From Chloroflexota bacterium (lineage in GTDB: Bacteria > Chloroflexota > Chloroflexia > Thermomicrobiales > UBA6265): a stretch of DNA of 34,604 nucleotides. Position 1 is the first letter of the stretch; each line of letters begins with the position of its first letter. The notes under the pieces are model-generated. The model was not told the origin of the DNA. It saw only the letters and a program-made list of their open reading frames with translations, and made no database searches. Shown here piece after piece: positions 1-7,978 of the stretch. The translations under genes and the position numbers were made by a program. Location: the NCBI GenBank assembly GCA_023389575.1, contig JAEWEG010000063.1, positions 1-34,604 on the forward strand, in the 5' to 3' direction.

Positions 1-53
1 ATCGAACCGGACTTAACCTGCTCGACGAGTGTTTCAAAACGCGGGTCTGACAT
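1..53 (-). CDS. 5' end of a divergent gene, product unknown (partial)
   Basis: Only the first 17 codons lie in the window; the gene runs leftwards off the edge. An ATG at 53 is preceded, seven bases upstream on the minus strand, by a textbook Shine-Dalgarno sequence, GGAGGAA (plus positions 61-67). The readable peptide begins MSDPRFETLVEQVKSGS, with ordinary amphipathic-helix composition and no stop. The ribosome binding site is what separates this from a chance reading frame. The family cannot be named from so few residues. It is divergent from the FAD oxidoreductase starting at 504. Confidence 0.6.
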   Translation of the reverse strand, partial: MSDPRFETLVEQVKSGS

Positions 54-503
54 GAACTACTTCCTCCGTGATTCACCGCTTCGCGGCGTGATCCCGAGCC
101 TGAGAACGGAGAACTTCTCCGTTCGCCAACCCGTCTGTTCGCTGAGCCTGCCGGCTCCGGACCCCGGCCAGAACACTTCGCGTGCCTGGCGATCGACCCC
201 TGTCCCTGGTGTGAGCGAACCTCATGGCCCCCTCAAGCTGTACAAGCGTCCCGTCTTTCGATGTTGTACTTCCGTCTGGTAGTAGTTGCGGAGAATAGCC
301 GCATTCCCACAACGGTGTCAAATAACTTCGCGCGAATCCCCCCGTGTACATCGCTTCCCCGCCGACATGGGATTGATATCATGCCTGGAATGGCGCCGCG
401 CGTTGGTATCGAACCCAGGTCCTGGCCCGATCCAGGCCAGCGCACAGCCGGGAAAGCTCGCTCCTGTACTTCCAACACAATCGCGACGGGGAGAACAGCC
501 TCA
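54..503. other. 450-bp divergent intergenic region
   Basis: No gene is supported here on either strand; open frames in it are short and lack ribosome binding sites. It holds the Shine-Dalgarno sequence of the leftward gene (61-67), a small hairpin CCGC-TTC-GCGG (76-86), a near-perfect palindrome (104-124, listed separately) and a short inverted repeat TGCGG-N7-CCGCA (287-303). I could not identify a convincing -35/-10 pair for the oxidoreductase or a known riboswitch class. Confidence 0.5.
104..124. promoter_or_regulatory. Perfect 10-bp inverted repeat, candidate operator
   Basis: GAACGGAGAA at 104-113 and its exact reverse complement TTCTCCGTTC at 115-124 flank a single central base. The one-base centre makes it more like a dimeric repressor site than a transcription terminator, and no T-run follows on either strand. 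It lies about 50 bp upstream of the leftward start codon at 53. The spacing does not match the Gram-positive LexA box GAAC-N4-GTTC. The bound protein is unknown. Confidence 0.5.
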
Positions 504-1706
504 ATGCACGAAACTGGCCCACGATATCGGGAGTCCCTTCCCTCGAAGGCCAATGTGGTGATCATTGGCGCGGGCATCGTCGGCATCGCGACCGCGTTCC
601 ACCTCGGCCGCGTGGGCGTGCGGTCCGTGGTGGTCGATGCGGGTAGCGATATCGGCTCCCGCACCACCGCCATGTCCGCACACTGCATCCGGGCCCAGTT
701 CTCTGAGCCAGACAACATTGCGATGATGGCGGAAAGCCTCGATTTCTACGAAAACTTCGCCCGGGAATGTGGAAACGACCGCGCGGATATCTCCCTTCGC
801 CAGCAGGGGTACCTGTTCGCATCGACGGACCCGGCGGATGAACCCGAATTCAGGGAGCGCGTGGCCCAGCAGCATCGCGCCGGGCTTGTTGACGTGGAGT
901 TCCTCACCGGCGCCGAGGTACGCCAGCGCTATCCGTGGCTCAGCGAGGAGATCGCCGTCGCCACCTATCGGGCCCGCGACGGCTGGATCGACAGCGGCCA
1001 GGCCATCCAGGCGATGGCGGCGGCCGCGAACGCTCCCGTCCACCTTGGGGTTACCGTAGAGAAGATCCTCGTTCAGGCGGACGAGATAATCGGGGTGAGG
1101 ACGGATCTGGGCACGATCTCCACGCGCGTGGTGGTGCTCGCCGCCGGTCCGTTCTCGGGAACGCTGAGTCCCGAGCCGCTCCCGATACATCTCCTTCGCC
1201 GCCACCGCGTGGTCGTGGCTCCCCACCCAGCGATCCCCCAACAAGGTCCGGTCACGATCGACGCCAACACCGGATCGCACTGGCGCCCACACCGTGGCGG
1301 AGTACTGGCGGCCTGGGCCCAGCCCGAGTCGCCCTCGGAACCAGCCTGGCCCGTCCCCAAAGACGAAGGATTCACCGATCTCATCCTTCGTGGAGAAGGC
1401 GGCATTGCACGGCTGGCGCCCTTCTGGTCGTCGCTCGTGCCCACGCTCCGGCCGGCGGACATCACGCTCACCGCCGGCCAATACACGGTGACGCCCGATC
1501 ATCGGCCGCTCATCGGACCCGCTCCCCAAACCGGCGGGTTGTTCCTCCACACCGGATACAGCGGGCATGGCATCATGGGTGCTCCCGCCGGAGCTCGCCT
1601 CCTAGCGGAAATCATCTCCTCGACGAATCCGGCCCCAAACCCCTTCGCTCCAGACCGGTTCGATGGCATTACCGCCCCACCCGATGTTGAACGGGTCATT
1701 ATCTGA
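504..1706 (+). CDS. FAD-dependent oxidoreductase (DAO family, glycine/sarcosine oxidase-like)
   Basis: 400-aa flavoprotein that probably oxidises an amino acid or secondary amine. Residues 18-27 form a Rossmann dinucleotide-binding motif, VVIIGAGIVG, followed by VVVDAG at the second strand. Near the C-terminus, TPDHRPLIGP and HTGYSGHGIMGAP match the FAD-contacting C-terminal motif of the DAO superfamily (glycine oxidase, sarcosine oxidase, D-amino-acid dehydrogenase). I chose ATG 504 because GGGGAG lies about 11 bases upstream and family homology begins a few residues later; the open frame runs back to 261 but that extension looks non-coding. Next gene follows after 20 bp, so an operon with the adenine deaminase is likely. 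Substrate cannot be assigned from sequence. Confidence 0.88.
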   Translation: MHETGPRYRESLPSKANVVIIGAGIVGIATAFHLGRVGVRSVVVDAGSDIGSRTTAMSAHCIRAQFSEPDNIAMMAESLDFYENFARECGNDRADISLRQQGYLFASTDPADEPEFRERVAQQHRAGLVDVEFLTGAEVRQRYPWLSEEIAVATYRARDGWIDSGQAIQAMAAAANAPVHLGVTVEKILVQADEIIGVRTDLGTISTRVVVLAAGPFSGTLSPEPLPIHLLRRHRVVVAPHPAIPQQGPVTIDANTGSHWRPHRGGVLAAWAQPESPSEPAWPVPKDEGFTDLILRGEGGIARLAPFWSSLVPTLRPADITLTAGQYTVTPDHRPLIGPAPQTGGLFLHTGYSGHGIMGAPAGARLLAEIISSTNPAPNPFAPDRFDGITAPPDVERVII

Positions 1707-1726
1707 CATTTCCAGGAGTCCATATC

Positions 1727-2224
1727 GTGACAGATTTCGACCTCCCCTTCGTTGAAGAAGACGAGCAGCGGGTCGTGAACAAGGTAGAACAGGACCGCAT
1801 CGCGCTGGAAGATGTCCGCCAGGTCCTGCGCGACGCCGGCTACTACGCCTACGGTCGCCTCGACGACCAGAATCGCTGGTCCATAGCGGTCGACGACGAA
1901 GTGGGCCGGGCTGATGTGCGAATTGGCGACGACGGCTACGAGATCACGCTCTGGGCGTCTTCGCCTGGTCTCTTCGCCGACGAGGAGAACGAATGGCGAC
2001 GTCGCTCCAAGAACCGCCTCGCCCGGCTGATGGTCAGAAACATCTCTCGCGGCCAGCTCGAACCCAACCAGCACGCCGAATGGGATGAAGTGGACGAGGG
2101 GGTCGCGGTCACCGAAACCTGGCAGCTTCCGTTTACCCGGCTGCCGGGCATCGGCGCGTTCGTCCAGGAACACCTGCCCGCCCTGGAGGACGTGCTGACC
2201 CGGATCGAGGCCCAACTGGGATAG
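1727..2224 (+). CDS. Conserved-looking protein of unknown function, 165 aa
   Basis: I do not recognise this family. It is an acidic, soluble protein with no signal peptide or membrane segment. It starts with GTG at 1727, nine bases after an AGGAG sequence (1713-1717). The sequence reads as helix (KVEQDRIALEDVRQVLRDAG), then alternating strand-like segments (RWSIAVDDEVGRADVRIGDD, YEITLWAS), then a helical C-terminus. That alpha-beta-alpha order resembles small YbjN/secretion-chaperone-like folds, but this is only an impression. It sits between the FAD oxidoreductase (20 bp upstream) and adenine deaminase (32 bp downstream) on the same strand, so all three are probably co-transcribed. Confidence 0.72.
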   Translation: MTDFDLPFVEEDEQRVVNKVEQDRIALEDVRQVLRDAGYYAYGRLDDQNRWSIAVDDEVGRADVRIGDDGYEITLWASSPGLFADEENEWRRRSKNRLARLMVRNISRGQLEPNQHAEWDEVDEGVAVTETWQLPFTRLPGIGAFVQEHLPALEDVLTRIEAQLG

Positions 2225-2256
2225 GCTGAGACACGTAGCGGAGGCATTTCGCCGAC

Positions 2257-4017
2257 ATGGCCGAAGAGAACACCTACACCCCCGAGGAATCCGCGTACCA
2301 CATGTGGCGCTGGCAGTGGCGTCGTCGCATCGCCATCGCCCGTGGTGAGTACGCGCCCGCCCTGACCCTGCGTGGAGGCCGTGTCCTCAACGTCTTCACC
2401 GGCGAACTCGACCGGGCCGATGTGGCGATCGATGCCGGCATGATCGCCGCCGTTGGCGACTATCCAGACGCTCGCGAGGTGATCGATGTCTCCGGGCTCA
2501 TCATCGCGCCCTCGTTCATCGACCCGCACCTGCATCTCGAAAGCACAATGCTGTGGCCCACCGAGATCGCCAAGGCGGTGGTCCCCCGCGGAACCGGCGT
2601 CATCGTCACCGACCCGCATGAAGTCGCGAACGTCGCCGGCCTGGCGGGAATCAGTGCCCTGCGGGACGGGACAGTCGGCCTTCCACTGGACGTCCGGTTC
2701 ACCATTCCCTCCTGTGTACCCGCCAGCCCACTCGAAAGTCCCGGTGCGAACATCTCCCACCAAGACATCGACCAAATGCTGTCCTGGCCCGAAACGGTAG
2801 CCCTCGGCGAGATGATGAACTTTCCCGGCGTCCTGAACGCCGACCAGGCCATCGCCTCTCAGCTGTGGCAAGCCCGCCACATCCCGCTCGATGGGCACGC
2901 GCCCGCTCTCCGGGGCTCCGATCTCACAGCCTACGTCGCCGCGGGCATATCCTCCGACCATGAGTCGTTCGAACTGGACGAGGCGCGCGAAAAGCTGGCG
3001 GCAGGCATGTTCATCATGCTGCGGCAGGGCTCGTCCGAAAAGAACTTGCTCGATTTGCTGCCTCTCGTGACCGACGAAACCTGGCACCGGATCGCGTTCT
3101 GCTCGGACGACCGCGATTGCCACGACCTGCTTTCCAAGGGACACATGGACGATATCCTGCGCACCGCCATCGGCGCCGGTCTCGACCCGGTTCGAGCCAT
3201 CCGCATGGCTACCTGGAACCCCGCGCGCCACTGGAACCTGCGGGGGCTTGGCGCCGTGGCGCCAGGCTATCGCGCCAACCTCGTCACGCTCAGCGACCTC
3301 GAACGCGTCACCGTGCGGCACACGCTCCACAACGGCCGGGTGGTCGCCGAAAGCGGGCGGCTCACCGAGCCCGTTCCAGACGCCCAACCGCCGGATTTCC
3401 TGCGGCACAGCGTAAACGTCGCGCCCGTGCGCCTGTCTCACTTGAAGCTTGATGTAGAGGATGCGTCCATCGCGGTCGAAGTCATCCCTGGCCAGATCGT
3501 CACCAGGGCGACCCCGGTCTCACAAAATGGCACGAATGGCGCCGTCGTTTCGTCCGCCGAGGATGACCTGCTCAAGATGGTCTGCGTCGAACGGCATCAC
3601 GCGACAGGACGCGTCGGAGTTGGGCTGGTCCGCGGATTCGGCCTGAAGCGCGGCGCAATCGCCAGCAGCATCGCCCACGATGCTCACAACATCGTGGCCA
3701 TCGGCGTGGACGACACGGACATCCTCGCCGCCATCGCCACGGTCGCCGCCTCCCAGGGTGGCCTCGCCGTTGTCGCCGACCAGGAGGTCATCGAGCACCT
3801 GCCGCTGCCAATCGCCGGCATCCTCTCCGATCAGTCGCTGGAGGTCACCGCCACCGCCTACGACGCGCTCGAACACGCCGCCCGCGCCCTGGGCAGCCCA
3901 CTCGCCAGTCCCTTCGGACAACTGGCGTTCCTTGCCCTGTCCGTTATCCCCGAAGCCCGGATCACCGATCGCGGACTGATCTATCTTCGACTCCCGGCTG
4001 GCTCGGCCAAGGGATGA
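2257..4017 (+). CDS. ade: Adenine deaminase
   Basis: Hydrolyses adenine to hypoxanthine and ammonia (EC 3.5.4.2) in purine salvage; a metal-dependent amidohydrolase-superfamily enzyme in the cytosol. The 586-aa length is usual for the Ade family. Metal-binding motif DPHLHLEST lies near residue 90, followed by GVIVTDPHEVANV, ALGEMMNFPGV, LDGHAP, ISSDHES and the family signature CSDDRDCHDLLSKGHMDD. A composite-domain segment, NPARHWNLRGLGAVAPGYRA, follows, and a C-terminal adenine-deaminase domain (DDTDILAAIATVAASQGG) completes the protein. Start ATG 2257 has GCGGAGG about 11 bases upstream. It is the third gene of the likely operon that starts at 504. Confidence 0.95.
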   Translation: MAEENTYTPEESAYHMWRWQWRRRIAIARGEYAPALTLRGGRVLNVFTGELDRADVAIDAGMIAAVGDYPDAREVIDVSGLIIAPSFIDPHLHLESTMLWPTEIAKAVVPRGTGVIVTDPHEVANVAGLAGISALRDGTVGLPLDVRFTIPSCVPASPLESPGANISHQDIDQMLSWPETVALGEMMNFPGVLNADQAIASQLWQARHIPLDGHAPALRGSDLTAYVAAGISSDHESFELDEAREKLAAGMFIMLRQGSSEKNLLDLLPLVTDETWHRIAFCSDDRDCHDLLSKGHMDDILRTAIGAGLDPVRAIRMATWNPARHWNLRGLGAVAPGYRANLVTLSDLERVTVRHTLHNGRVVAESGRLTEPVPDAQPPDFLRHSVNVAPVRLSHLKLDVEDASIAVEVIPGQIVTRATPVSQNGTNGAVVSSAEDDLLKMVCVERHHATGRVGVGLVRGFGLKRGAIASSIAHDAHNIVAIGVDDTDILAAIATVAASQGGLAVVADQEVIEHLPLPIAGILSDQSLEVTATAYDALEHAARALGSPLASPFGQLAFLALSVIPEARITDRGLIYLRLPAGSAKG

Positions 4018-4047
4018 CAACCGGCCACCTGTCGGTGATCATGCCCC

Positions 4048-4064
4048 TCGCACGAACCGTGCGA
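4048..4064 (+). terminator. Hairpin downstream of ade, weak terminator candidate
   Basis: TCGCACG (4048-4054), a three-base loop and CGTGCGA (4058-4064) form a perfect 7-bp stem in the 101-bp gap between ade and nadB. There is no T-run after it, so it may be an RNA-stabilising or Rho-associated structure rather than an intrinsic terminator. Confidence 0.35.
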
Positions 4065-4118
4065 TATCGCGCGGCGGGCACGGTAAACCAGCCCACTCGA
4101 TTCTGGATGTGACCCCAC

Positions 4119-5783
4119 ATGAATCCCCTCCCCGCGAGCCTCGAAGCGCTCGCGAAGCCCCTTGACCTGTGGCATGACACCATCGAAACGGACGTCCTGA
4201 TCGTCGGAGCCGGCATCGCCGGGTTGTCCCTGGCGCTGCGCCTGCCCGACTCGCTCAGGGTGCTGGTGGTCACGAAGGGGGCCCTTGGCGACAGCAACAC
4301 CTGGTATGCCCAGGGAGGGCTCGCCGCGGCCGTTGGTCCGGACGACGATCCGGAACTCCACTTCGCGGACACCATCGCCGCCGGCGCCGGCCTGTGCGAC
4401 GAGCATGCGGTGCGCGAACTCGTCGAGGGCGGCCCGTCCGCCGTCCAGTGGTTGCTCGAACGCGGCACGCGCTTCGACTACGAAGCCCGCCACCTCGCGC
4501 TCGGCAAGGAAGCCGCGCACAGCCGCAACCGGGTGCTGCACGCGGGAGGCGACGCCACCGGCGCCGAAATCGAACGCTCGCTGGTGGCCCAGCTCCACGC
4601 CCGCCCGACCGTCACGGTCATGGATCGCACGACCGCGATCGATCTTCTCACCCGCGCCGATGGCTCCTGCGCTGGCGCAACGATCATCGCCTCTGGCTCT
4701 ATGCGCATCCAGCGTGTCACCTCCGCGGCGACCGTCCTGGCGAATGGCGGGGCGGGACAGCTCTGGGCCGTGTCCTCGAACCCTCCGGGAGCGACCGGCG
4801 ACGGAATCGCCATGGCCATTCGCGCCGGGGTCGCCGTGGCCGACCTGGAGTTCACCCAGTTCCACCCCACCGTGCTCGCGGCCCCCGGCGTCGATCCGTT
4901 CCTGATCACGGAAGCGATTCGGGGCGAAGGCGCCTACCTGCTGGACGCCAACGGCCACCGGTTCATGCTGGATATCCATGAGCTGGCGGAACTCGCCCCG
5001 CGCGACGTGGTCGCCCGCGAGATCCAGCGCCAGATCACCATTGGCCACGAATACGCGGTCTATCTGGACCTGCGCCACCTCGATCCTGGAATGGTGAACC
5101 GGCGTTTCCCCACCATCGCGGAACGACTCGCCTCGTACGGGCTCTCGCTCACCGAGGACCTCATTCCCGTGGCACCGGCCGCCCACTACTTCATGGGTGG
5201 CATCGTCGCCGATACGAACGGTCACACCTCCATGCCGAATCTCTACGCGATCGGCGAGGTGTCCTGCACCGGGGTTCATGGCGCGAACCGACTGGCCAGC
5301 AATTCGCTCCTGGAGGGCCTGGTCTTCGGGCTCCGTGCCGCCGAGGAAATCGCCAGCACGATCTCAAGGGATATGTCTAGTAGCGATGAAGCGCGACCTT
5401 CTTCCGCGAACATCGATCCAGGGGCGTTCGGCGGGACAGGTCCCGAAAACCTACGGGCGTCCATCCAGCGAGAGATGAGCGCCCACGTGGCCGTCGTTCG
5501 CGACGCGGCTGGCCTGTCCGGAGCGCTCCAGCGCCTCATGGATCTCGCCCCGGAGGTCATCGCGTTGCCGCCGCTCGCGTCGCTGGAAGCGCGAAACATC
5601 CTGCTCCTCGCGATTCACGCCACCGCCGCCGCCTTGGTTCGTGAAGAAAGCCGAGGCGCGCACTACCGGGCCGACTTCCCCGAAACGGAGCATGCGCTGG
5701 ACCACCACCATCAGGTGATCAGGCTCTCCGCCAACGGTGTCTCGCGCCAGTTCGGTCCGCTCTTCCAGGACGCTCCGGCATGA
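4119..5783 (+). CDS. nadB: L-aspartate oxidase
   Basis: Oxidises L-aspartate to iminoaspartate with FAD (EC 1.4.3.16), the first step of de novo NAD synthesis; the product is used by quinolinate synthase NadA. The 554-aa protein has the FAD motif GAGIAG at residues 30-35, the segments NTWYAQGGLAAAV and HSRNRVLHAGGDATGAEI, the FTQFHPT and ITEAIRGEGAYL segments near the active site, APRDVVAREI, and the C-terminal FAD motif GEVSCTGVHGANRLASNSLL. These separate NadB from fumarate reductase/succinate dehydrogenase flavoproteins, although they share the superfamily. The stop overlaps the folC start (ATGA). nadA and nadC are not in the window. The ribosome binding site at ATG 4119 is weak. Confidence 0.95.
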   Translation: MNPLPASLEALAKPLDLWHDTIETDVLIVGAGIAGLSLALRLPDSLRVLVVTKGALGDSNTWYAQGGLAAAVGPDDDPELHFADTIAAGAGLCDEHAVRELVEGGPSAVQWLLERGTRFDYEARHLALGKEAAHSRNRVLHAGGDATGAEIERSLVAQLHARPTVTVMDRTTAIDLLTRADGSCAGATIIASGSMRIQRVTSAATVLANGGAGQLWAVSSNPPGATGDGIAMAIRAGVAVADLEFTQFHPTVLAAPGVDPFLITEAIRGEGAYLLDANGHRFMLDIHELAELAPRDVVAREIQRQITIGHEYAVYLDLRHLDPGMVNRRFPTIAERLASYGLSLTEDLIPVAPAAHYFMGGIVADTNGHTSMPNLYAIGEVSCTGVHGANRLASNSLLEGLVFGLRAAEEIASTISRDMSSSDEARPSSANIDPGAFGGTGPENLRASIQREMSAHVAVVRDAAGLSGALQRLMDLAPEVIALPPLASLEARNILLLAIHATAAALVREESRGAHYRADFPETEHALDHHHQVIRLSANGVSRQFGPLFQDAPA

Positions 5784-7135
5784 CCGCCATCTCAACCCAC
5801 GCCCAGGCGATGGCGTTCATTCACGAACGCTCGGGATACGATCGTGGGTTTATCAGCAACCCGTTCGCGGGGGACGAGGCGGCGCGCCTGGGCCTGACCA
5901 GAACCGCCCGGGTTCTGGAATTGCTCGGTAACCCTCAGGACGCCCAGCCGATCGTCCATATCGCCGGCAGCAAGGGCAAAGGTTCGACCGCCACCTTCGT
6001 CGACTCCATCGCTCGTGCTTCTGGCTGGAAGGCGGGACGATTCCTCTCGCCGCACCTCCACTCCTTCAACGAACGATTCGTGGTGGACAACCACCCGATA
6101 CCGGACGAGGACTTCACCACCATCGTCGCCGAAGTCGCGGCCGCCGCCCTCGACGTTGAGTCGCGGGACCGCGCAATCGGCACGCTGACCGCGTGGGAGC
6201 TGTCCACCGCGATCGCCCTTCTCTGGTTCTCCCGGTGCGGGTGCGACATCGCCACCATCGAAGTGGGCATGGGCGGCACGTTGGACGCGACAAACGTTGT
6301 CGAATCCACGGTGGCCGTCATCACCCGGCTCGATCTTGAACACACGGCGATTCTCGGTGACACACTCGCCGCGATCGCGTCGAACAAGGCGGGAATCATC
6401 AAACCCGGCGTCCCGGTCCTCACGGTCGACCAGCCAGCGGAAGCACTGGCGGTGATCGCCGATCGCGCGGCCGAACTCGGTGCCCCACTCCTGATCGCCA
6501 ATCGCGACTGGACGACCGCGGGGACAAGTGATTCGTTCTCCTGGACCAATGGCGAAACACGAATCGATACCCTGCGGAGCGCGCTGATTGGCGATCATCA
6601 GGTCGAAAACGCTGGCCTCGCCATCGCCGCGGCTAACGAACTCGTCGGGCGCGCTTCCCTCTCCCCGGCAATGACCGCGCGGTCGGTTCGCGAGGGCCTC
6701 GCCACGGCGTTCATCCCGGGCCGATTCGAGATTGTCGCCCGCCAGGGTACACCGCTCGTCATCATCGATGGCGCCCACTCGCCCGAGTCCACCCGCGCGG
6801 TCGCCAGCACCATCCGCGCGCGGTATCCAGGCCGCCACGTCACTACCATCGTTGGCATGCTCTCGGACAAGGACCCAACGCTCGTGCTCGCGCCGCTCGA
6901 CGTCATCACCAGCACCTGGATCGTCGCCCCGCTCGACTCTCCACGCTCGACGACAGCTGAATTCCTTCGCGACTCGCTCGCCGAACGTGGAATATCCGCC
7001 TCTCCCGCACCGTCAATCGCGAGTGCCCTGGAGACCGCCATCATCCTGGCGGGCAACCACGAGGACAGTCTCATTCTCGTCCTCGGTTCCCTCACCACCG
7101 CCGCCGAATCACGGGTTGCCCTGGGGCTGACCTAA
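5780..7135 (+). CDS. folC: Folylpolyglutamate synthase / dihydrofolate synthase
   Basis: ATP-dependent Mur-ligase-family enzyme that adds glutamate to (dihydro)folate, and in bifunctional members makes dihydrofolate from dihydropteroate (EC 6.3.2.17/6.3.2.12). P-loop GSKGKGST occupies residues 63-70, followed by the substrate segment FLSPHLHSFNERF. The central domain has the motifs IEVGMGGTLDATNVV, ITRLDLEHTAILG and SNKAGIIKPGVPV, and the C-terminal ligase domain has IDGAHSPES. Length (451 aa) is normal. The ATG at 5780 overlaps the nadB stop by four bases, indicating translational coupling. Which of the two activities dominates cannot be told here. Confidence 0.94.
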   Translation: MTAISTHAQAMAFIHERSGYDRGFISNPFAGDEAARLGLTRTARVLELLGNPQDAQPIVHIAGSKGKGSTATFVDSIARASGWKAGRFLSPHLHSFNERFVVDNHPIPDEDFTTIVAEVAAAALDVESRDRAIGTLTAWELSTAIALLWFSRCGCDIATIEVGMGGTLDATNVVESTVAVITRLDLEHTAILGDTLAAIASNKAGIIKPGVPVLTVDQPAEALAVIADRAAELGAPLLIANRDWTTAGTSDSFSWTNGETRIDTLRSALIGDHQVENAGLAIAAANELVGRASLSPAMTARSVREGLATAFIPGRFEIVARQGTPLVIIDGAHSPESTRAVASTIRARYPGRHVTTIVGMLSDKDPTLVLAPLDVITSTWIVAPLDSPRSTTAEFLRDSLAERGISASPAPSIASALETAIILAGNHEDSLILVLGSLTTAAESRVALGLT

Positions 7136-7146
7136 CTCGGCCAGCC
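7125..7146 (+). terminator. Imperfect hairpin at the folC stop codon
   Basis: GGCTGACC (7125-7132) can pair with GGCCAGCC (7139-7146) with one mismatch, leaving the folC TAA in the loop. No T-run follows, so it is at most a weak terminator. The remaining gap to the sigma gene (up to 7369) shows no promoter I would defend. Confidence 0.25.
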
Positions 7147-7369
7147 ACGACAAACGCGGTATCCTTTTGCTGACCCGGAACGGCGGTGCGCGCATTCCGC
7201 CTCGTCAGGCGCGCAAGGCCGCCACCCATTCGCGACATTTCCGCATCATGCACATTGGACACGCCCCTGTCATGCCGCCCCTCGCACATCCAGAACCGAC
7301 ACCTCGACGTAGATACTTGCAGACCTCCGATCGCGACGGCCATGTAGTTCCGGTCGCGGTGGAGCCGGC

Positions 7370-7978
7370 ATGACGACGGCGCCCACGGATTCCAGTTTGA
7401 ATCTCGAGGAGTTGGAGGACCGGTCACTGGCGCGCATGGTGGCCAGTGGTAGCGCGGAGGCGCTGGAAGTCCTCTACGGACGCTATTCCCGCGCCGTTAT
7501 GTCGTTTGGCACGCGCATGCTTGGGGACCGCCAGTCTGGCGAGGAACTCGTTCAGGAAGTATTCCTCAAGGCTTGGCGACAATCACGCAACTACTCGGCC
7601 GATCGAGGAACGTATATCACCTGGCTGCTCAGCATCACCCACAATCTCGCGATCGACGAGATCCGAAAGCGAAATCGCCGGCCCCAACGTGCCGATTCGG
7701 CCGATCCAGTCCTGTTGCTCCTCAACCAGTCCGACCAGTCACCAGGGACGGAGGCATCGGCTGAGCAGAACGAACTGCGGACGGTGATTATCGAAGCCAT
7801 CAACACGTTGCCGGACGCGCAACGACGAGCGGTTGAACTGGCCTTCTATCGGGGGCTGACACAACGCGAAATCGCCGCCGAGTTGCAGGAGCCGCTGGGC
7901 ACCATCAAGACTCGCATTCGCCTGGGCATGCGAAAGCTCAGGGATTTTCTGGAAGACCAAGAGGTAGACCCGTCGTGA
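7370..7978 (+). CDS. ECF-type RNA polymerase sigma factor (SigK-like group)
   Basis: 202-aa extracytoplasmic-function sigma factor. The sigma-70 region 2 spans roughly residues 25-105, including the core-binding and -10-recognition helices (LVQEVFLKAWRQSRNY, YITWLLSITHNLAIDEIRKR). A variable linker follows, then region 4 with a helix-turn-helix (LTQREIAAELQEPLGTIKTR). Region 1.1 and region 3 are absent, as expected for ECF sigmas. It starts at ATG 7370, with GGTGGAG a few bases upstream, and overlaps the next gene by GTGA. The partner is an RskA-type anti-sigma, so this is likely a membrane-signal-responsive regulator; the inducing signal and target promoters are unknown. Confidence 0.92.
   Translation: MTTAPTDSSLNLEELEDRSLARMVASGSAEALEVLYGRYSRAVMSFGTRMLGDRQSGEELVQEVFLKAWRQSRNYSADRGTYITWLLSITHNLAIDEIRKRNRRPQRADSADPVLLLLNQSDQSPGTEASAEQNELRTVIIEAINTLPDAQRRAVELAFYRGLTQREIAAELQEPLGTIKTRIRLGMRKLRDFLEDQEVDPS

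Noticed and set aside
52..282. 76-codon plus-strand frame at the left edge
   Set aside because: It has no ribosome binding site, its ATG overlaps the leftward start codon, and the composition is not protein-like.
390..440. TTCGA-containing stretch resembling a tRNA T-arm on the minus strand
   Set aside because: The flanking bases do not form a five-pair stem and no acceptor, D or anticodon arms are found.
1936..3441. 501-codon minus-strand frame opposite adenine deaminase
   Set aside because: It is a shadow of the real gene with no ribosome binding site or recognisable domain.
3981..5279. 432-codon minus-strand frame opposite nadB
   Set aside because: It is a GC-rich shadow; the opposite strand encodes an unmistakable L-aspartate oxidase.
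7176..7215. GGAAC followed by CGTC upstream of the ECF sigma gene as an autoregulatory ECF promoter
   Set aside because: The spacing of 21 bases between the two elements is too wide for an ECF promoter, and the region also folds as a simple GC hairpin.
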